The notes beneath the pieces are model-generated. The model did not search any database, had not been told where the DNA came from, and saw only the letters and a program-made list of their open reading frames with translations. Shown here one piece after another: positions 16,636-25,639 of a stretch of DNA of 64,000 nucleotides. Both the position numbers and the translations under genes were made by a program. The stretch spans positions 62,001 to 126,000 of the forward strand of contig NZ_QPJL01000007.1 in the NCBI RefSeq assembly GCF_003337565.1, read 5' to 3'. The stretch's first letter is position 1. Each line of letters starts with the position of its first letter. The stretch is from Paracoccus lutimaris. GTDB taxonomy: Bacteria > Pseudomonadota > Alphaproteobacteria > Rhodobacterales > Rhodobacteraceae.

Positions 16636-18201
16636 TTGGCCAGAACCGCCCGTAAGAAGGCTGCGCCGAAGCAACTGACCACTGCCCAGCGTCTCGACAG
16701 CATCATCAAGTCCGCCCGCAAGATCATGCGAAAGGACAAGGGGCTGAACGGCGACCTCGATCGGTTGCCGATGCTGACCTGGATCATGTTCCTGAAGTTC
16801 CTCGACGACATGGAACGGATCGAGGAAGGACGCGCGGAGCTCGCAGGCAAGGACTATCGCCCGATTATCGAAGCCCCTTATCGTTGGCGCGACTGGGCGG
16901 CAGATGCGGATGGCATCACCGGCCCCGACCTCCTGTCGTTTCTCGTTTCCGAAATGACCGAGCGCCCGGACGACACGCGCGGCCCGGGGCTCTTCGCCTA
17001 TCTCCGAGGCTTGCGAGGCGATAACGGGCGGCGCGAACGGCGCGACGTGATCGCGACCGTCTTTCAGGGCTTCGCAAACCGGATGGAGAGCGGCTACCTG
17101 CTGCGCGACGTCGTCAATCTGATCGACGGCATCCACTTCGACTCGTCGGAGGAAGTCCATACCCTCGGTCGCCTTTACGAGACGCTGCTGCGCGAGATGC
17201 GTGACGCGGCAGGGGACTCAGGCGAGTTCTACACGCCTCGGCCGGTCGTGCGGTTCATGGTCGAAGTGACCGATCCCAAACTGGGCGAGACCATCCTCGA
17301 TCCGGCATGCGGCACCGGCGGATTTCTGACAGAGGCCTTTCAGCATCTCGAGCGCCAGGCCGATACGGTCGAGAAGCGGCGCATCCTGCAGGAGGACAGC
17401 TTCTTCGGTGGCGAGGCCAAGTCGCTACCGTTCCTTCTGTCCCAGCTCAACCTCCTGCTGCACGGCCTGCATGCCCCGCGCATCGACCCCGGCAACGCCC
17501 TTCGCTTCCGCCTGGCCGAGATCGGCGAGGATCAGAGGGTCAATGTCATCCTGACCAATCCGCCGTTCGGCGGCGAGGAGGAGGCGGGCATCCTCAACAA
17601 CTTCCCCGAGGACCGGCGCACGGCCGAAACGGCGCTACTGTTCCTGCAACTGATCATGCGGCGGCTGAAGCGCGCCGGGCGCGGGCGGGCCGCGGTCGTC
17701 GTTCCGCACGGCACGCTGTTCGGCGATGGCATCTCGGCGCGGATCAAGGCGGACCTGCTCGAGAAGTTCAACCTGCACACGGTGGTCCGGCTGCGTGAGG
17801 GGGTCTTCGCGCCCTATACGGACATCCCGGCAAACCTGATCTTCTTCGACACGACCGGACCGACGAAGGACATCTGGTACTACGAGATGCCGCTGCCGGA
17901 GGGCCGCAAGAAGTACTCGAAGACCGCGCCCATGGCCTATGAGGAATTTGCGGACTGCCTCGCCTGGTGGAAGAAGCGCGAGCCGAACGAGCGCGCCTGG
18001 AAGGTCTCGGCCGCTGACCTGATCCAGCGCGACGCGCAGGATCGCGTTGTCGCCTGCAACCTGGACATCAAGAACCCGCATTCCGCAGAGGTCGTAGATC
18101 ACCGTGCGCCGGCGGAGATCGCGGATGCGATCATCGCACAGGAGCAGCGGATCATCGAGATTATGGACGAGATCAAGGCCGTGCTAGCGGAGCGACTGTG
18201 A
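16636..18201 (+). CDS. hsdM: Type I DNA methyltransferase M subunit
   Basis: A 521-residue N6-adenine methyltransferase. It has the HsdM N-terminal helical domain (about 15-150), motif I DPACGTGGF (222-230) for S-adenosylmethionine and motif IV NPPF (308-311) for catalysis. It forms the modification core with HsdS and supports restriction with HsdR. Initiation is at TTG 16636, supported by AAGGAGAT five bases upstream; a rare start that could keep levels modest. Its stop overlaps the hsdS start. Confidence 0.95.
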   Translation: MARTARKKAAPKQLTTAQRLDSIIKSARKIMRKDKGLNGDLDRLPMLTWIMFLKFLDDMERIEEGRAELAGKDYRPIIEAPYRWRDWAADADGITGPDLLSFLVSEMTERPDDTRGPGLFAYLRGLRGDNGRRERRDVIATVFQGFANRMESGYLLRDVVNLIDGIHFDSSEEVHTLGRLYETLLREMRDAAGDSGEFYTPRPVVRFMVEVTDPKLGETILDPACGTGGFLTEAFQHLERQADTVEKRRILQEDSFFGGEAKSLPFLLSQLNLLLHGLHAPRIDPGNALRFRLAEIGEDQRVNVILTNPPFGGEEEAGILNNFPEDRRTAETALLFLQLIMRRLKRAGRGRAAVVVPHGTLFGDGISARIKADLLEKFNLHTVVRLREGVFAPYTDIPANLIFFDTTGPTKDIWYYEMPLPEGRKKYSKTAPMAYEEFADCLAWWKKREPNERAWKVSAADLIQRDAQDRVVACNLDIKNPHSAEVVDHRAPAEIADAIIAQEQRIIEIMDEIKAVLAERL

Positions 18202-19358
18202 TGCGCGACAAGAGTGTTCCGCTGTCCGAAGTTCTGCAGCTTGATATAAATGCAGTCGATATTGATGCGAATACAACTTACGAAATGTCTGGCGTCTACG
18301 GCTTTGGGCGAGGGCTTTTCCATCGTGAGCCGCTGCGCGGATCGGAGACAACCTACAAGCGTTTTCACCATCTTTCGGTCGGGCAGGTCGTCTTAAGCCA
18401 ACTCAAGGGCTGGGAAGGTGCGATCGCCGTCGTTGATCCAGAAAATTCTGGACGCTTTCTCTCGACCCAGTTCCCCACATTCCGCTGCGACGAGGAACGG
18501 GCAATTATCGCCTATGTGGGATGGTTCCTTAAGTATGCTCCCAATTGGCATGCACTACGTCGGAAGTCCCGCGGTATGGGCGCGCGCCGCGACACTATTT
18601 CTCCAGAAAAGTTCCTGTCGCTAAAGATCCCGCTGCCGTCCCTCGACGATCAGCGCCGCATCGTCGAAAGGCTCGACCAGGTCGCGGCACTGGTGGACGA
18701 ACGCCGCAACGCTATCGAGGCGGCAGAGCGGGAGACGCGGGCGCTGCTGCTAAAAGCCTTTCAGCGCGCCATCGATGGCGCCCCCCTGCGCCCCATGGCC
18801 GAGGTCGCGCCGCTGATGCGCAGGCCGGTCGAGATCGATCTTGACGCGAGCTATCCCGAGCTCGGCGTCCGTTCGTTCGGCCGCGGTACTTTTCATAAAC
18901 CCGATCTGCTGGGCGCGGACCTGAGCTGGCAAAAGCTCTTCCTTGTTCAGCAAGGCGACCTCGTGTTCAGCAACATCAAGGCTTGGGAGGGGGCGTTCGC
19001 AGTGGCTGGCCCCGATGACCATGGGCGGGTCGGCTCGCACCGCTACCTGACATGCGTTCCCACTCAGGGGCTCGCGACAGCCGAGTTCATCTGGTTCTAC
19101 CTCCAGACCTCTGAAGGTCTCGGCAAGGTCCAATCCGCATCGCCCGGAAGTGCCGACAGGAACCGCACTCTGGGGCAAGGAGCGCTGGAGGCAATCACCG
19201 TTCCGACGCCACCGATCGGCCGCCAGGAATGGTTTGACCGTCTGCATGCGAAGGCCCGCGAAGCCCGCGGCATCCGCGCCAGCACTGCTAAGGACGTGGA
19301 GGCTCTTATTCCGGCCATGCTACACGAGATCTTCGACGGTCGGGCGAAGGCCGCATGA
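18201..19358 (+). CDS. hsdS: Type I specificity subunit with two related target-recognition domains
   Basis: A 385-residue HsdS. Two target-recognition domains are separated and followed by conserved helical spacers (DQRRIVERLDQVAALVDERR near 150-169). Both domains share the same landmarks: FGRG at 35-38 and 226-229, and WEGA at 71-74 and 262-265, the same 36-residue interval. This suggests related half-sites, so a near-symmetric bipartite target is possible. The DNA for the first domain is visibly more AT-rich than its surroundings, as expected for exchanged recognition domains. The start (ATG 18201, or GTG 18198) overlaps the hsdM stop, and the end overlaps the kinase gene as ATGA. Confidence 0.92.
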   Translation: MRDKSVPLSEVLQLDINAVDIDANTTYEMSGVYGFGRGLFHREPLRGSETTYKRFHHLSVGQVVLSQLKGWEGAIAVVDPENSGRFLSTQFPTFRCDEERAIIAYVGWFLKYAPNWHALRRKSRGMGARRDTISPEKFLSLKIPLPSLDDQRRIVERLDQVAALVDERRNAIEAAERETRALLLKAFQRAIDGAPLRPMAEVAPLMRRPVEIDLDASYPELGVRSFGRGTFHKPDLLGADLSWQKLFLVQQGDLVFSNIKAWEGAFAVAGPDDHGRVGSHRYLTCVPTQGLATAEFIWFYLQTSEGLGKVQSASPGSADRNRTLGQGALEAITVPTPPIGRQEWFDRLHAKAREARGIRASTAKDVEALIPAMLHEIFDGRAKAA

Positions 19359-20143
19359 TACCTCGCGCCGTCCTTACCCGGATCGACCGGGCTGCGGTAC
19401 AGGGACGAACGGGGCCTGTCCTGTCGGCCTGCGAGGCGGATGGCGAGGAAGAGGTCGAAGTTTTCGTCAAGCTTTCGGCAGGTTGCGACCAGGCGGTAGT
19501 GAACCTGGCGAGAGAGGCCATTGCCGCATGTCTTGCAGCCGATCTGGGGCTTCCGGTGCCAAGGCCCTGGATCGTCGAGATCCCGCCGGAGATTTTTCCG
19601 GTGGTGACAGACCCCCAGATCGCTGACAAGCTGCGCCGCAGTTGTCCCTTGGCGTTTGGCTCTACGCGCAGCACGGGTTTCTCCGCCTGGAGCAGCGGTC
19701 AGCGCCTCTCTGACGCGATGAGGCCAGTTGCCGCTGGCATCCTGCTGTTCGACGCGATCATCCAGAACCCTGATCGGCGGGCGGAGAATCCGAACTGCCT
19801 TGTCAGGGGCAACGATCTGAGGATCATCGATCACGAGCTTGCCTTCGCCCACCGCCTGCTCCTCCTGTGGCGCGCGCCATGGGTACTTGGCGGCATGAGG
19901 GACTTAGAAACCCCTGGCAGGCATATTTTCGTGCATGAGCTGAAAGGCGCGCCGTTCGACTTCAGCGAGATCAAATCTCGCTGGAGCGCCTTGTCGGATG
20001 CGCGGCTGCAGGAGTATGAAGGAGCCATCCCCCCGGAGTGGGCAGCAGCCCGCGCCGACATAGATGCTGCGCTGAAGTTGATCGCCGAGGCTAGGGACAA
20101 CATCGATGCATGCATCGGGGAACTTGGGAGGATACTGGCATGA
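19355..20143 (+). CDS. HipA-like protein kinase
   Basis: A 262-residue protein with a HipA/PI3-kinase-like fold. Visible catalytic elements are VFVKL with K39, a following Glu helix with E54, catalytic loop NPDRRAENPN (D140, N145), and the metal-binding IIDHELAF (D159), so it appears intact. It is about half the size of E. coli HipA and lacks the HipA N-terminal subdomain. No HipB-like HTH antitoxin is adjacent; its partner is the DUF3037 gene. The four-base overlap with hsdS makes co-expression with the restriction system likely. Substrate unknown. Confidence 0.78.
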   Translation: MIPRAVLTRIDRAAVQGRTGPVLSACEADGEEEVEVFVKLSAGCDQAVVNLAREAIAACLAADLGLPVPRPWIVEIPPEIFPVVTDPQIADKLRRSCPLAFGSTRSTGFSAWSSGQRLSDAMRPVAAGILLFDAIIQNPDRRAENPNCLVRGNDLRIIDHELAFAHRLLLLWRAPWVLGGMRDLETPGRHIFVHELKGAPFDFSEIKSRWSALSDARLQEYEGAIPPEWAAARADIDAALKLIAEARDNIDACIGELGRILA

Positions 20144-20997
20144 CCGCGAAGGAGCCGTATAGCTACGTCGTTCTGCGATACATTCACGATGTCCTTACGG
20201 GCGAGTTCGTGAATGTCGGCTTGGTCATGGTCGTCCCTGGTCGACCGCTCATCCTGACGAAATCCCGCAAAACATTCGGCCGTATAAAGAATGTTTTTCC
20301 GGATCTGGACAGTGAGTCCTACAAGCGCGCGATCGAAGCCATCGATCGGGGGATGAAGAGCGTTCAGCGTAGTCTGAAAAGTGAGGGCCTTTTCAAAGGC
20401 GAGAGGACAGCCGGTGACTATGCGCGGATCGCGTTGCCGCTCGATGACAGCTCGTTGCAGTGGTCGCCAGTAGGCGCCGGCCTGACTGCGGACCCGCAGA
20501 AGACCTTCGATCAGCTCTATCTGCGTTTTGTATCGAGGTATGATCGACCGTCTGAGCGCCGACGGAGTGATGACGACGTATGGCGTCCCGTCGAGGCGAA
20601 GCTCAAGGAGCATGGTGTAAACGTTGAGCTGGAGCCGAAGCGCATCCAAGGAAATACGGACGCTGTCGAGTTTCGTCATGCGTGGAAGAACGGGCGCTGG
20701 CACGTATACGAGCCACTTTCATTCGACCTGTCTGACGCAGACAACATCAAGGATAAGGCACGCCGCTGGCTGGGGCACCTTTCAGCCGTCAAGATTGGCA
20801 CAACCGAGGATGTTCAGGTTCATTTCATAGTGGGGCGTCCTCAGAACACCTCCTTGGAGCCAGCGTACCGGAATGCCGTCGAGATCCTTCGTCAGGTGCC
20901 GTTCGACAACAAGGTGTTTGACGAGGACCAGATCGAAGACTTCGTGAATCAGATTGAGGACGAAGTGCGGCACCACGAAGGGCGCACTCTGCAATAG
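20140..20997 (+). CDS. DUF3037 protein paired with the HipA-like kinase
   Basis: A 285-residue protein whose N-terminus YSYVVLRYIHDVLTGEF with NVGLVM matches DUF3037. The family is often encoded next to HipA-like kinases; its function is unknown to me. The C-terminus is acidic (DEDQIEDFVNQIEDEV). The ATG at 20140 overlaps the kinase stop as ATGA; an upstream start at 20110 lies inside the kinase gene. It is the last gene of the restriction operon. It could be a regulator, scaffold or substrate of the kinase, all speculative. Confidence 0.78.
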   Translation: MTAKEPYSYVVLRYIHDVLTGEFVNVGLVMVVPGRPLILTKSRKTFGRIKNVFPDLDSESYKRAIEAIDRGMKSVQRSLKSEGLFKGERTAGDYARIALPLDDSSLQWSPVGAGLTADPQKTFDQLYLRFVSRYDRPSERRRSDDDVWRPVEAKLKEHGVNVELEPKRIQGNTDAVEFRHAWKNGRWHVYEPLSFDLSDADNIKDKARRWLGHLSAVKIGTTEDVQVHFIVGRPQNTSLEPAYRNAVEILRQVPFDNKVFDEDQIEDFVNQIEDEVRHHEGRTLQ

Positions 20998-21236
20998 ACC
21001 GCGGCCGTCGCGCGCGCTCAGTTCGAGGACAGTGTCGTCCTCATGCCAAACGCCAATACGAACAGCGATCACCGCTCGCAGACGATTATTCTTATTCTAA
21101 TCAGTGACTTGCGAGCTGTTCACCGAAAGCGCGGCGGTTAACAGGTCCGGAGAATATCGGCCCGGAGAGAACGCGTGTGCGCCCTTCGGGGCGTGAGCCG
21201 GTTAACAGCCCCTCCCGCATAACTCTCGAAAACAAC

Positions 21237-21260
21237 GGAAAAATCCGGCCGCAGCCGGAT
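21237..21260 (-). terminator. Rho-independent terminator of tRNA-Ser
   Basis: On the minus strand ATCCGGC-TGCG-GCCGGAT forms a perfect 7-bp stem with four-base loop, followed by a run of T (T-tract at 21239-21243). It lies 27 bases beyond the encoded CCA end of the tRNA gene. Confidence 0.85.
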
Positions 21261-21286
21261 CGGGAGAACGCTTTCGCTGGGGCAAG

Positions 21287-21376
21287 TGGCGGAGGAGGTG
21301 GGATTCGAACCCACGGTAGGCTTCCACCTACGTCGGTTTTCAAGACCGGTGCATTAAACCACTCTGCCACTCCTCC
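21287..21376 (-). tRNA. tRNA-Ser (anticodon UGA), CCA encoded
   Basis: The minus strand folds as a class II tRNA of 90 bases: acceptor GGAGGAG with CTCCTCC, discriminator G and an encoded CCA at 21287-21289; anticodon loop CTTGAAA giving UGA; a long variable arm (GTAGGTGGAAGCCTAC); and T-arm GTGGGTTCGAATCCCAC. It reads serine UCN codons. Its 3' end faces the restriction and recombinase region, the orientation expected for a tRNA used as an integration site. A rho-independent terminator follows. Confidence 0.95.
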
Positions 21377-21763
21377 GAGCCACGGTCGAATAGATCGCAC
21401 AAGCGCGGGTGGCAAGCGGATTCTGCGTTTCTCAACCGCTCGCTCCTCAATCCGCAAGCCGATTGCCAAGCGTCTCATTTTCCGGCGTGGACGTGGCAGC
21501 GCGTTTTGCGGCGTTTGGCAGGGGTTGGCGCAGCGGAAAGGAGGCAGGAAAAGCGCACTGAACTGCTGCTTCGCGCGGCTCTCAGGTTTGCCCCGGCGCG
21601 GGCAACGTCTAGCCACATGAGATCCGCCAAACAGCCCGTTGCAGTCTTGTTTTTCGGCCCATCCCCAACTCTTCAAGCCTCTGCACTTCTCCTTGCGGAC
21701 GCGTGCGTCGAATAACACCGGATGCGTCTTGCCGGGGCGTTGCGCGCCCGTTAAGCGCCTCGC
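21377..21763. other. Gene-free stretch between tRNA-Ser and the flavoprotein gene
   Basis: It must hold the tRNA promoter (minus strand) and the promoter of the flavoprotein gene. I see no credible coding frame, repeat or clear structured element. Confidence 0.5.
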
Positions 21764-22978
21764 ATGGAGACGATGGATACGGTCATTCTGGGCGCCGGCG
21801 CGGCTGGCCTTTTCTGCGCGGGCTCGATCCTGCGCGCCGACGGTATGGAGGGGCACAGGGTGCTCGTGCTGGATCACGCCGCCGCCCCGGGCGAAAAGAT
21901 CCGGATCTCGGGGGGAGGGCGCTGCAATTTCACCAATCTCGCCAGCGTGCCGGATCGTTTCCTGTCGCGGAACCCACGCTTTTCCGCCTCGGCACTTGCG
22001 GGGTTCCGTCCACAGGAATTCGTGGCGCTTGTCGACAATGCGGGCATCGCCTGGCACGAAAAGATGCTGGGACAGCTTTTCTGCGATGGCAGCGCCCGCC
22101 AGATCATCGACATGCTGCTGCATCGCATGCGTGGCGCCGAGCTGCGGCTGAGCACCGCGGTCGAGGCGGTCACGCAACATGGCGATGGTTTTGTGATCAC
22201 AACTTCGGCCGGCCCCGTCCGGGCAGGCCGGGTTGTCGTCGCGACCGGCGGCAGATCAATCCCGAAGATGGGGGCGACCGGCATCGGATATGATATCGCG
22301 CGCAGCTGCGGACTTGATCTGGTCGAGCCGCGCGCCGGGCTGGTGCCGCTGACCTTTGCGCAGCAGGACCTGGACAAATGCCGTCCTCTCGCAGGGCTTT
22401 CAGTCACCGCCGCGGTCAGCCACGGGACAGGCCGTCATCGCGCGCAGTTCCGCGATGGATTGCTGTTCACACATCGCGGTCTTTCGGGGCCGGCAATCCT
22501 GCAGATCTCGAATTTCTGGCGCCCCGGGGACGAAATCCTCGTCGATCTGGCACCGGATATCGACATTGCCGCCGGCCTGCGCGAGGCGCGGGGGCAGGGT
22601 GGCCGCGTCGGCATTTCAACGGCATTGGCGCGCTGGCTGCCGGCGCGGCTCGCCGATGCGGTCGCGCTGGAATGCGGATTGCAGGGCGCAAGACTGGCAG
22701 ATCAGGGCAATGAGATGCTGCAGCGGGTCGGCGCGCGGGTCAACCGCTGGGGGCTGCGGCCGGTCGGCTCGGAAGGCTGGCGCACCGCCGAAGTTACCCT
22801 GGGCGGGGTCGATACCCGAGGCCTCGATTCGCGCAGTCTGGTGGCCAGAACGGTGCCGGGCCTTTACTTCATCGGTGAGGTCGTTGACGTGACCGGCTGG
22901 CTGGGCGGATATAACTTCCAATGGGCATGGGCCTCGGCCCATGCGGCCGGGGGCGACATCGCGGCGGCGCGGCGCTGA
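21764..22978 (+). CDS. HI0933/YhiN-family FAD-dependent oxidoreductase
   Basis: A 404-residue flavoprotein. The N-terminal dinucleotide-binding motif is ILGAGAAGLFCA, followed by the family marker SGGGRCNFTN (near 50), a second VVVATGGRS, and a C-terminal FAD contact GEVVDVTGWLGGYNFQWA. Members are cytosolic enzymes of unproven substrate. Start could also be ATG 21773, which has GGAG just upstream. It stands alone, convergent with the SDR gene. Confidence 0.88.
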   Translation: METMDTVILGAGAAGLFCAGSILRADGMEGHRVLVLDHAAAPGEKIRISGGGRCNFTNLASVPDRFLSRNPRFSASALAGFRPQEFVALVDNAGIAWHEKMLGQLFCDGSARQIIDMLLHRMRGAELRLSTAVEAVTQHGDGFVITTSAGPVRAGRVVVATGGRSIPKMGATGIGYDIARSCGLDLVEPRAGLVPLTFAQQDLDKCRPLAGLSVTAAVSHGTGRHRAQFRDGLLFTHRGLSGPAILQISNFWRPGDEILVDLAPDIDIAAGLREARGQGGRVGISTALARWLPARLADAVALECGLQGARLADQGNEMLQRVGARVNRWGLRPVGSEGWRTAEVTLGGVDTRGLDSRSLVARTVPGLYFIGEVVDVTGWLGGYNFQWAWASAHAAGGDIAAARR

Positions 22979-23101
22979 GGCATTCGCCTCGCGCATTGTG
23001 GCCATAACGGAGCGGCCTGTTCGTCGTGTTCAGCCGATGCGCGGAAGCGCTGAGAATGGCTTGGGATATGTTGGCTCGAGCCGGGCGGGCGGCGCGCTTT
23101 T

Positions 23102-23758
23102 CTACCTGAGCACTTCGCCCAGAATCCGCTCGGCCTCGGCCTTGCAGGAGGCCAGAGGAGTACGGTCCTCGCCGGGGAAGAAGCGGGCGCGGACGGCGGT
23201 GGGCATCGGTGCCGGCTCGGCAATGACAACGCGGGGGCCGATGGATTCGCTTTCCAGCTGCCAGCTGCGCGCCAGCGCGATCTGACCGGCCTTGGTCGCG
23301 CCGTAACTGCCAAAGAACTTGCTGCCGCCGCGCTTGTCGTCAAACAGCAGTGCCGTGCCCTTGCGGGCGCGCAAGAGCGGCTCGAACAGGCCGATCAGCC
23401 CGCGGGTCGTCACGATGTTCAGATCGACGGATTTCTGGAAATCCTTGGCGTCGATATGCCCCGCAGGCGATAGCGGCGCGGCATGGATCGCGGTATGCGC
23501 CCACAGATCAAGGCCGCCCCAGCGCCCGGCCACGGCCTGCGCAAGCTGACCCATCGCCTCGGGTGTGCCGACATCCATCGGCGCCAGCGTGGCGGTGCCG
23601 CCGGCCTTGCGGATGCGGTCGTCCAGTTCCTCAAGCGCGCCGGTGGTGCGGGCCACGGCCAGGATATGCCAGCCGCGCGCCGCGAGGGTCTCGGCCAGAG
23701 CGGCGCCAAGGCCGCGCGAGGCGCCGGTGATCAGCGCGATTTTATCGTTCTCGGTCAT
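23102..23758 (-). CDS. Short-chain dehydrogenase/reductase
   Basis: A 218-residue SDR with cofactor motif TGASRGLG near residue 13, the N-x-x-T-type VDLNIVTT segment, and the YGATK catalytic pair (Tyr and Lys). The usual substrate-side serine seems replaced in this stretch (LLFDDKRGGSKFFG), so activity should be checked. It is at the short end for the family and resembles YciK-type members. Substrate not predictable. Confidence 0.82.
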   Translation of the reverse strand: MTENDKIALITGASRGLGAALAETLAARGWHILAVARTTGALEELDDRIRKAGGTATLAPMDVGTPEAMGQLAQAVAGRWGGLDLWAHTAIHAAPLSPAGHIDAKDFQKSVDLNIVTTRGLIGLFEPLLRARKGTALLFDDKRGGSKFFGSYGATKAGQIALARSWQLESESIGPRVVIAEPAPMPTAVRARFFPGEDRTPLASCKAEAERILGEVLR

Positions 23759-23824
23759 GGCGGTGATTTCGCATCGGCAAGGCGCGCGCGCAAGCCCTGT
23801 CGCACGGCCGTGGCACGGGCTGCG

Positions 23825-24241
23825 TCATATTGACATGTCACAAGGATCGCGGGCCGTCTCTTGCAACCGCGCCAGAGCCGGCTGGCACAGCCCGATCCAC
23901 TGGCAGCCGGCGCAGATGCGGCTCAGGTCATTGGGCCTGACGCGTGCGATTGCGCGACCCTGCGCCTCGGCCCAGCTCATGCGCTGGCCGGGACGAAGGC
24001 CAAGCGCCGTCGCATGGCGTGCGTCCAGTCCGGTGATGCGCTCGGCCGCCTCGCAGCCCAGACCGCGGCGCCAGGGGCAGGGTGCGCAGATCGAATCGGC
24101 GGTGCCGGTAAAGATCACCTCGGTCAGTGGGTTGCGCCGCAGACGGCCCCAGACGATCGCATTCATGTTCTCGGTGAATTCCGGCGAATAGCCGCGTCCC
24201 TGCCAGCCGATGGCGCAGAGCACATGATGGGGGCGCAGCAA
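23825..24241 (-). CDS. DUF1284 protein
   Basis: About 138 residues. LRPHHVLCAIGWQGRGYSPE followed by FTENMNAI is the DUF1284 N-terminal signature. Cysteines in ICAPCPWRRGLGC and RICAGCQWIGLCQ suggest an iron-sulfur or metal site, as is typical for the family. Function unknown. No ATG or GTG lies before the signature in frame outside gltA, so TTG 24241 is the best start. That codon overlaps the T-tract of the gltA terminator, which leaves the start uncertain. Confidence 0.68.
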   Translation of the reverse strand: MLRPHHVLCAIGWQGRGYSPEFTENMNAIVWGRLRRNPLTEVIFTGTADSICAPCPWRRGLGCEAAERITGLDARHATALGLRPGQRMSWAEAQGRAIARVRPNDLSRICAGCQWIGLCQPALARLQETARDPCDMSI

Positions 24242-24270
24242 AACGGCCCCGGAATTTTCCCGGGGCCGTT
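24242..24270 (-). terminator. Rho-independent terminator of gltA
   Basis: AACGGCCCCGG at 24242-24252 and CCGGGGCCGTT at 24260-24270 form an 11-bp stem with a 7-base loop. On the minus strand it ends in TTTT, 22 bases after the gltA stop. It overlaps the start region of the DUF1284 gene. Confidence 0.9.
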
Positions 24271-24291
24271 CGTGGTTCTGATCCGGCGCGC

Positions 24292-25584
24292 TCAGCGCTG
24301 ATCCAGCGGCTTGTAGTCGCGCAGCGGCGAGCCGACATAAAGCTGCCGCGGGCGCCCGATCTTGTTCTGCGGATCGGCGATCATTTCCTTCCACTGCGAG
24401 ATCCAGCCCACCGTGCGCGACAGCGCAAAGATCGGCGTGAACATCGAGGTCGGGAAGCCCATCGCCTCAAGGATGATGCCCGAATAGAAATCGACATTCG
24501 GATAAAGCTTCTTCGAGACGAAATAATCGTCCTCAAGCGCGATCCGCTCGAGTTCCTTGGCGACCTGCAGCGTCGGGTTGTTGTGAACGCCCAGCAGGTC
24601 CAGAACCTCGTCGGCCGATTCCTTCATCACCCGCGCGCGCGGGTCGAAGTTCTTGTAGACGCGGTGGCCAAAGCCCATCAGCCGGAACGGATCATCCTTG
24701 TCCTTGGCGCGGCGGATATATTCCGGGATCTGGTCGACGGTGCCGATCTGGCGCAGCATTTCCAGCGCAGCCTGGTTGGCGCCGCCATGGGCCGGGCCCC
24801 AGAGGCAGGCGATGCCTGCGGCGATGCAGGCGAACGGGTTCGCGCCCGACGAGCCGGCCAGACGCACGGTCGAGGTCGAGGCGTTCTGCTCGTGATCCGC
24901 ATGCAGCGTGAAGATGCGGTCCATGGCACGGGCCAAAGCCGGGTTCACGACGTATTTCTCGGCCGGGACCGAGAAGCACATGTGCAGGAAGTTGCTGGCG
25001 TAATCCAGCTCGTTCTGCGGATAGACGAAGGGCTGGCCGATCGAATATTTATAGGCCATCGCGGCGATGGTCGGGACCTTGGCGATCAGCCGGATCGAGG
25101 CGACCTCGCGCTGCCAAGGGTCATTGATGTCGGTCGAATCGTGATAAAACGCCGACATGGCGCCGACCACGGCCACCATGGTCGCCATCGGATGGGCGTC
25201 CCGGCGGAAACCGCGGAAGAAGTTGTGCATCTGTTCATGCACCATGGTGTGGCGCGTGATGCGGGTCTCGAAATCGACCAGTTGCTCGTTCGAGGGCAGT
25301 TCCCCGTAAAGCAGCAGGTAGCAGACCTCGAGGTAATGCGAATGCGCGGCCAACTGCTCGATCGGGTAGCCGCGATACCACAGCTCACCCTTTTCGCCGT
25401 CGATATAGGTGATGGTCGAATCGCAAGACGCCGTCGACGTGAAGCCGGGGTCGTAGGTGAAAACGTCCGCCTGGCCATAGAGTTTCCGGATGTCGACGAC
25501 ATCCGGTCCCGCAGTCGGCGAGAGGATCGGAAGCTCGAGTTCCTTCCCTTCGACAAGCAGTTTTGCGGCTTTGTTTCCTGCCAT
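24292..25584 (-). CDS. gltA: Citrate synthase
   Basis: A 430-residue type II (hexameric) citrate synthase, condensing acetyl-CoA and oxaloacetate in the TCA cycle. Visible active-site regions are [10 protein letters not shown] (first catalytic His region), GPAHGGANQ (second His), and [15 protein letters not shown] including the catalytic histidine. The catalytic Asp lies in the later PNVDFYSG segment. Length and start (ATG 25584, with a purine-rich AGGAA upstream) are normal. It is transcribed alone towards a strong terminator. Confidence 0.97.
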   Translation of the reverse strand: MAGNKAAKLLVEGKELELPILSPTAGPDVVDIRKLYGQADVFTYDPGFTSTASCDSTITYIDGEKGELWYRGYPIEQLAAHSHYLEVCYLLLYGELPSNEQLVDFETRITRHTMVHEQMHNFFRGFRRDAHPMATMVAVVGAMSAFYHDSTDINDPWQREVASIRLIAKVPTIAAMAYKYSIGQPFVYPQNELDYASNFLHMCFSVPAEKYVVNPALARAMDRIFTLHADHEQNASTSTVRLAGSSGANPFACIAAGIACLWGPAHGGANQAALEMLRQIGTVDQIPEYIRRAKDKDDPFRLMGFGHRVYKNFDPRARVMKESADEVLDLLGVHNNPTLQVAKELERIALEDDYFVSKKLYPNVDFYSGIILEAMGFPTSMFTPIFALSRTVGWISQWKEMIADPQNKIGRPRQLYVGSPLRDYKPLDQR

Positions 25585-25639
25585 TCCCTGTTCCTTTCAC
25601 CTGTCTCCGGCCGCATGGCCGGGTGATGGGCGCGGGCGA

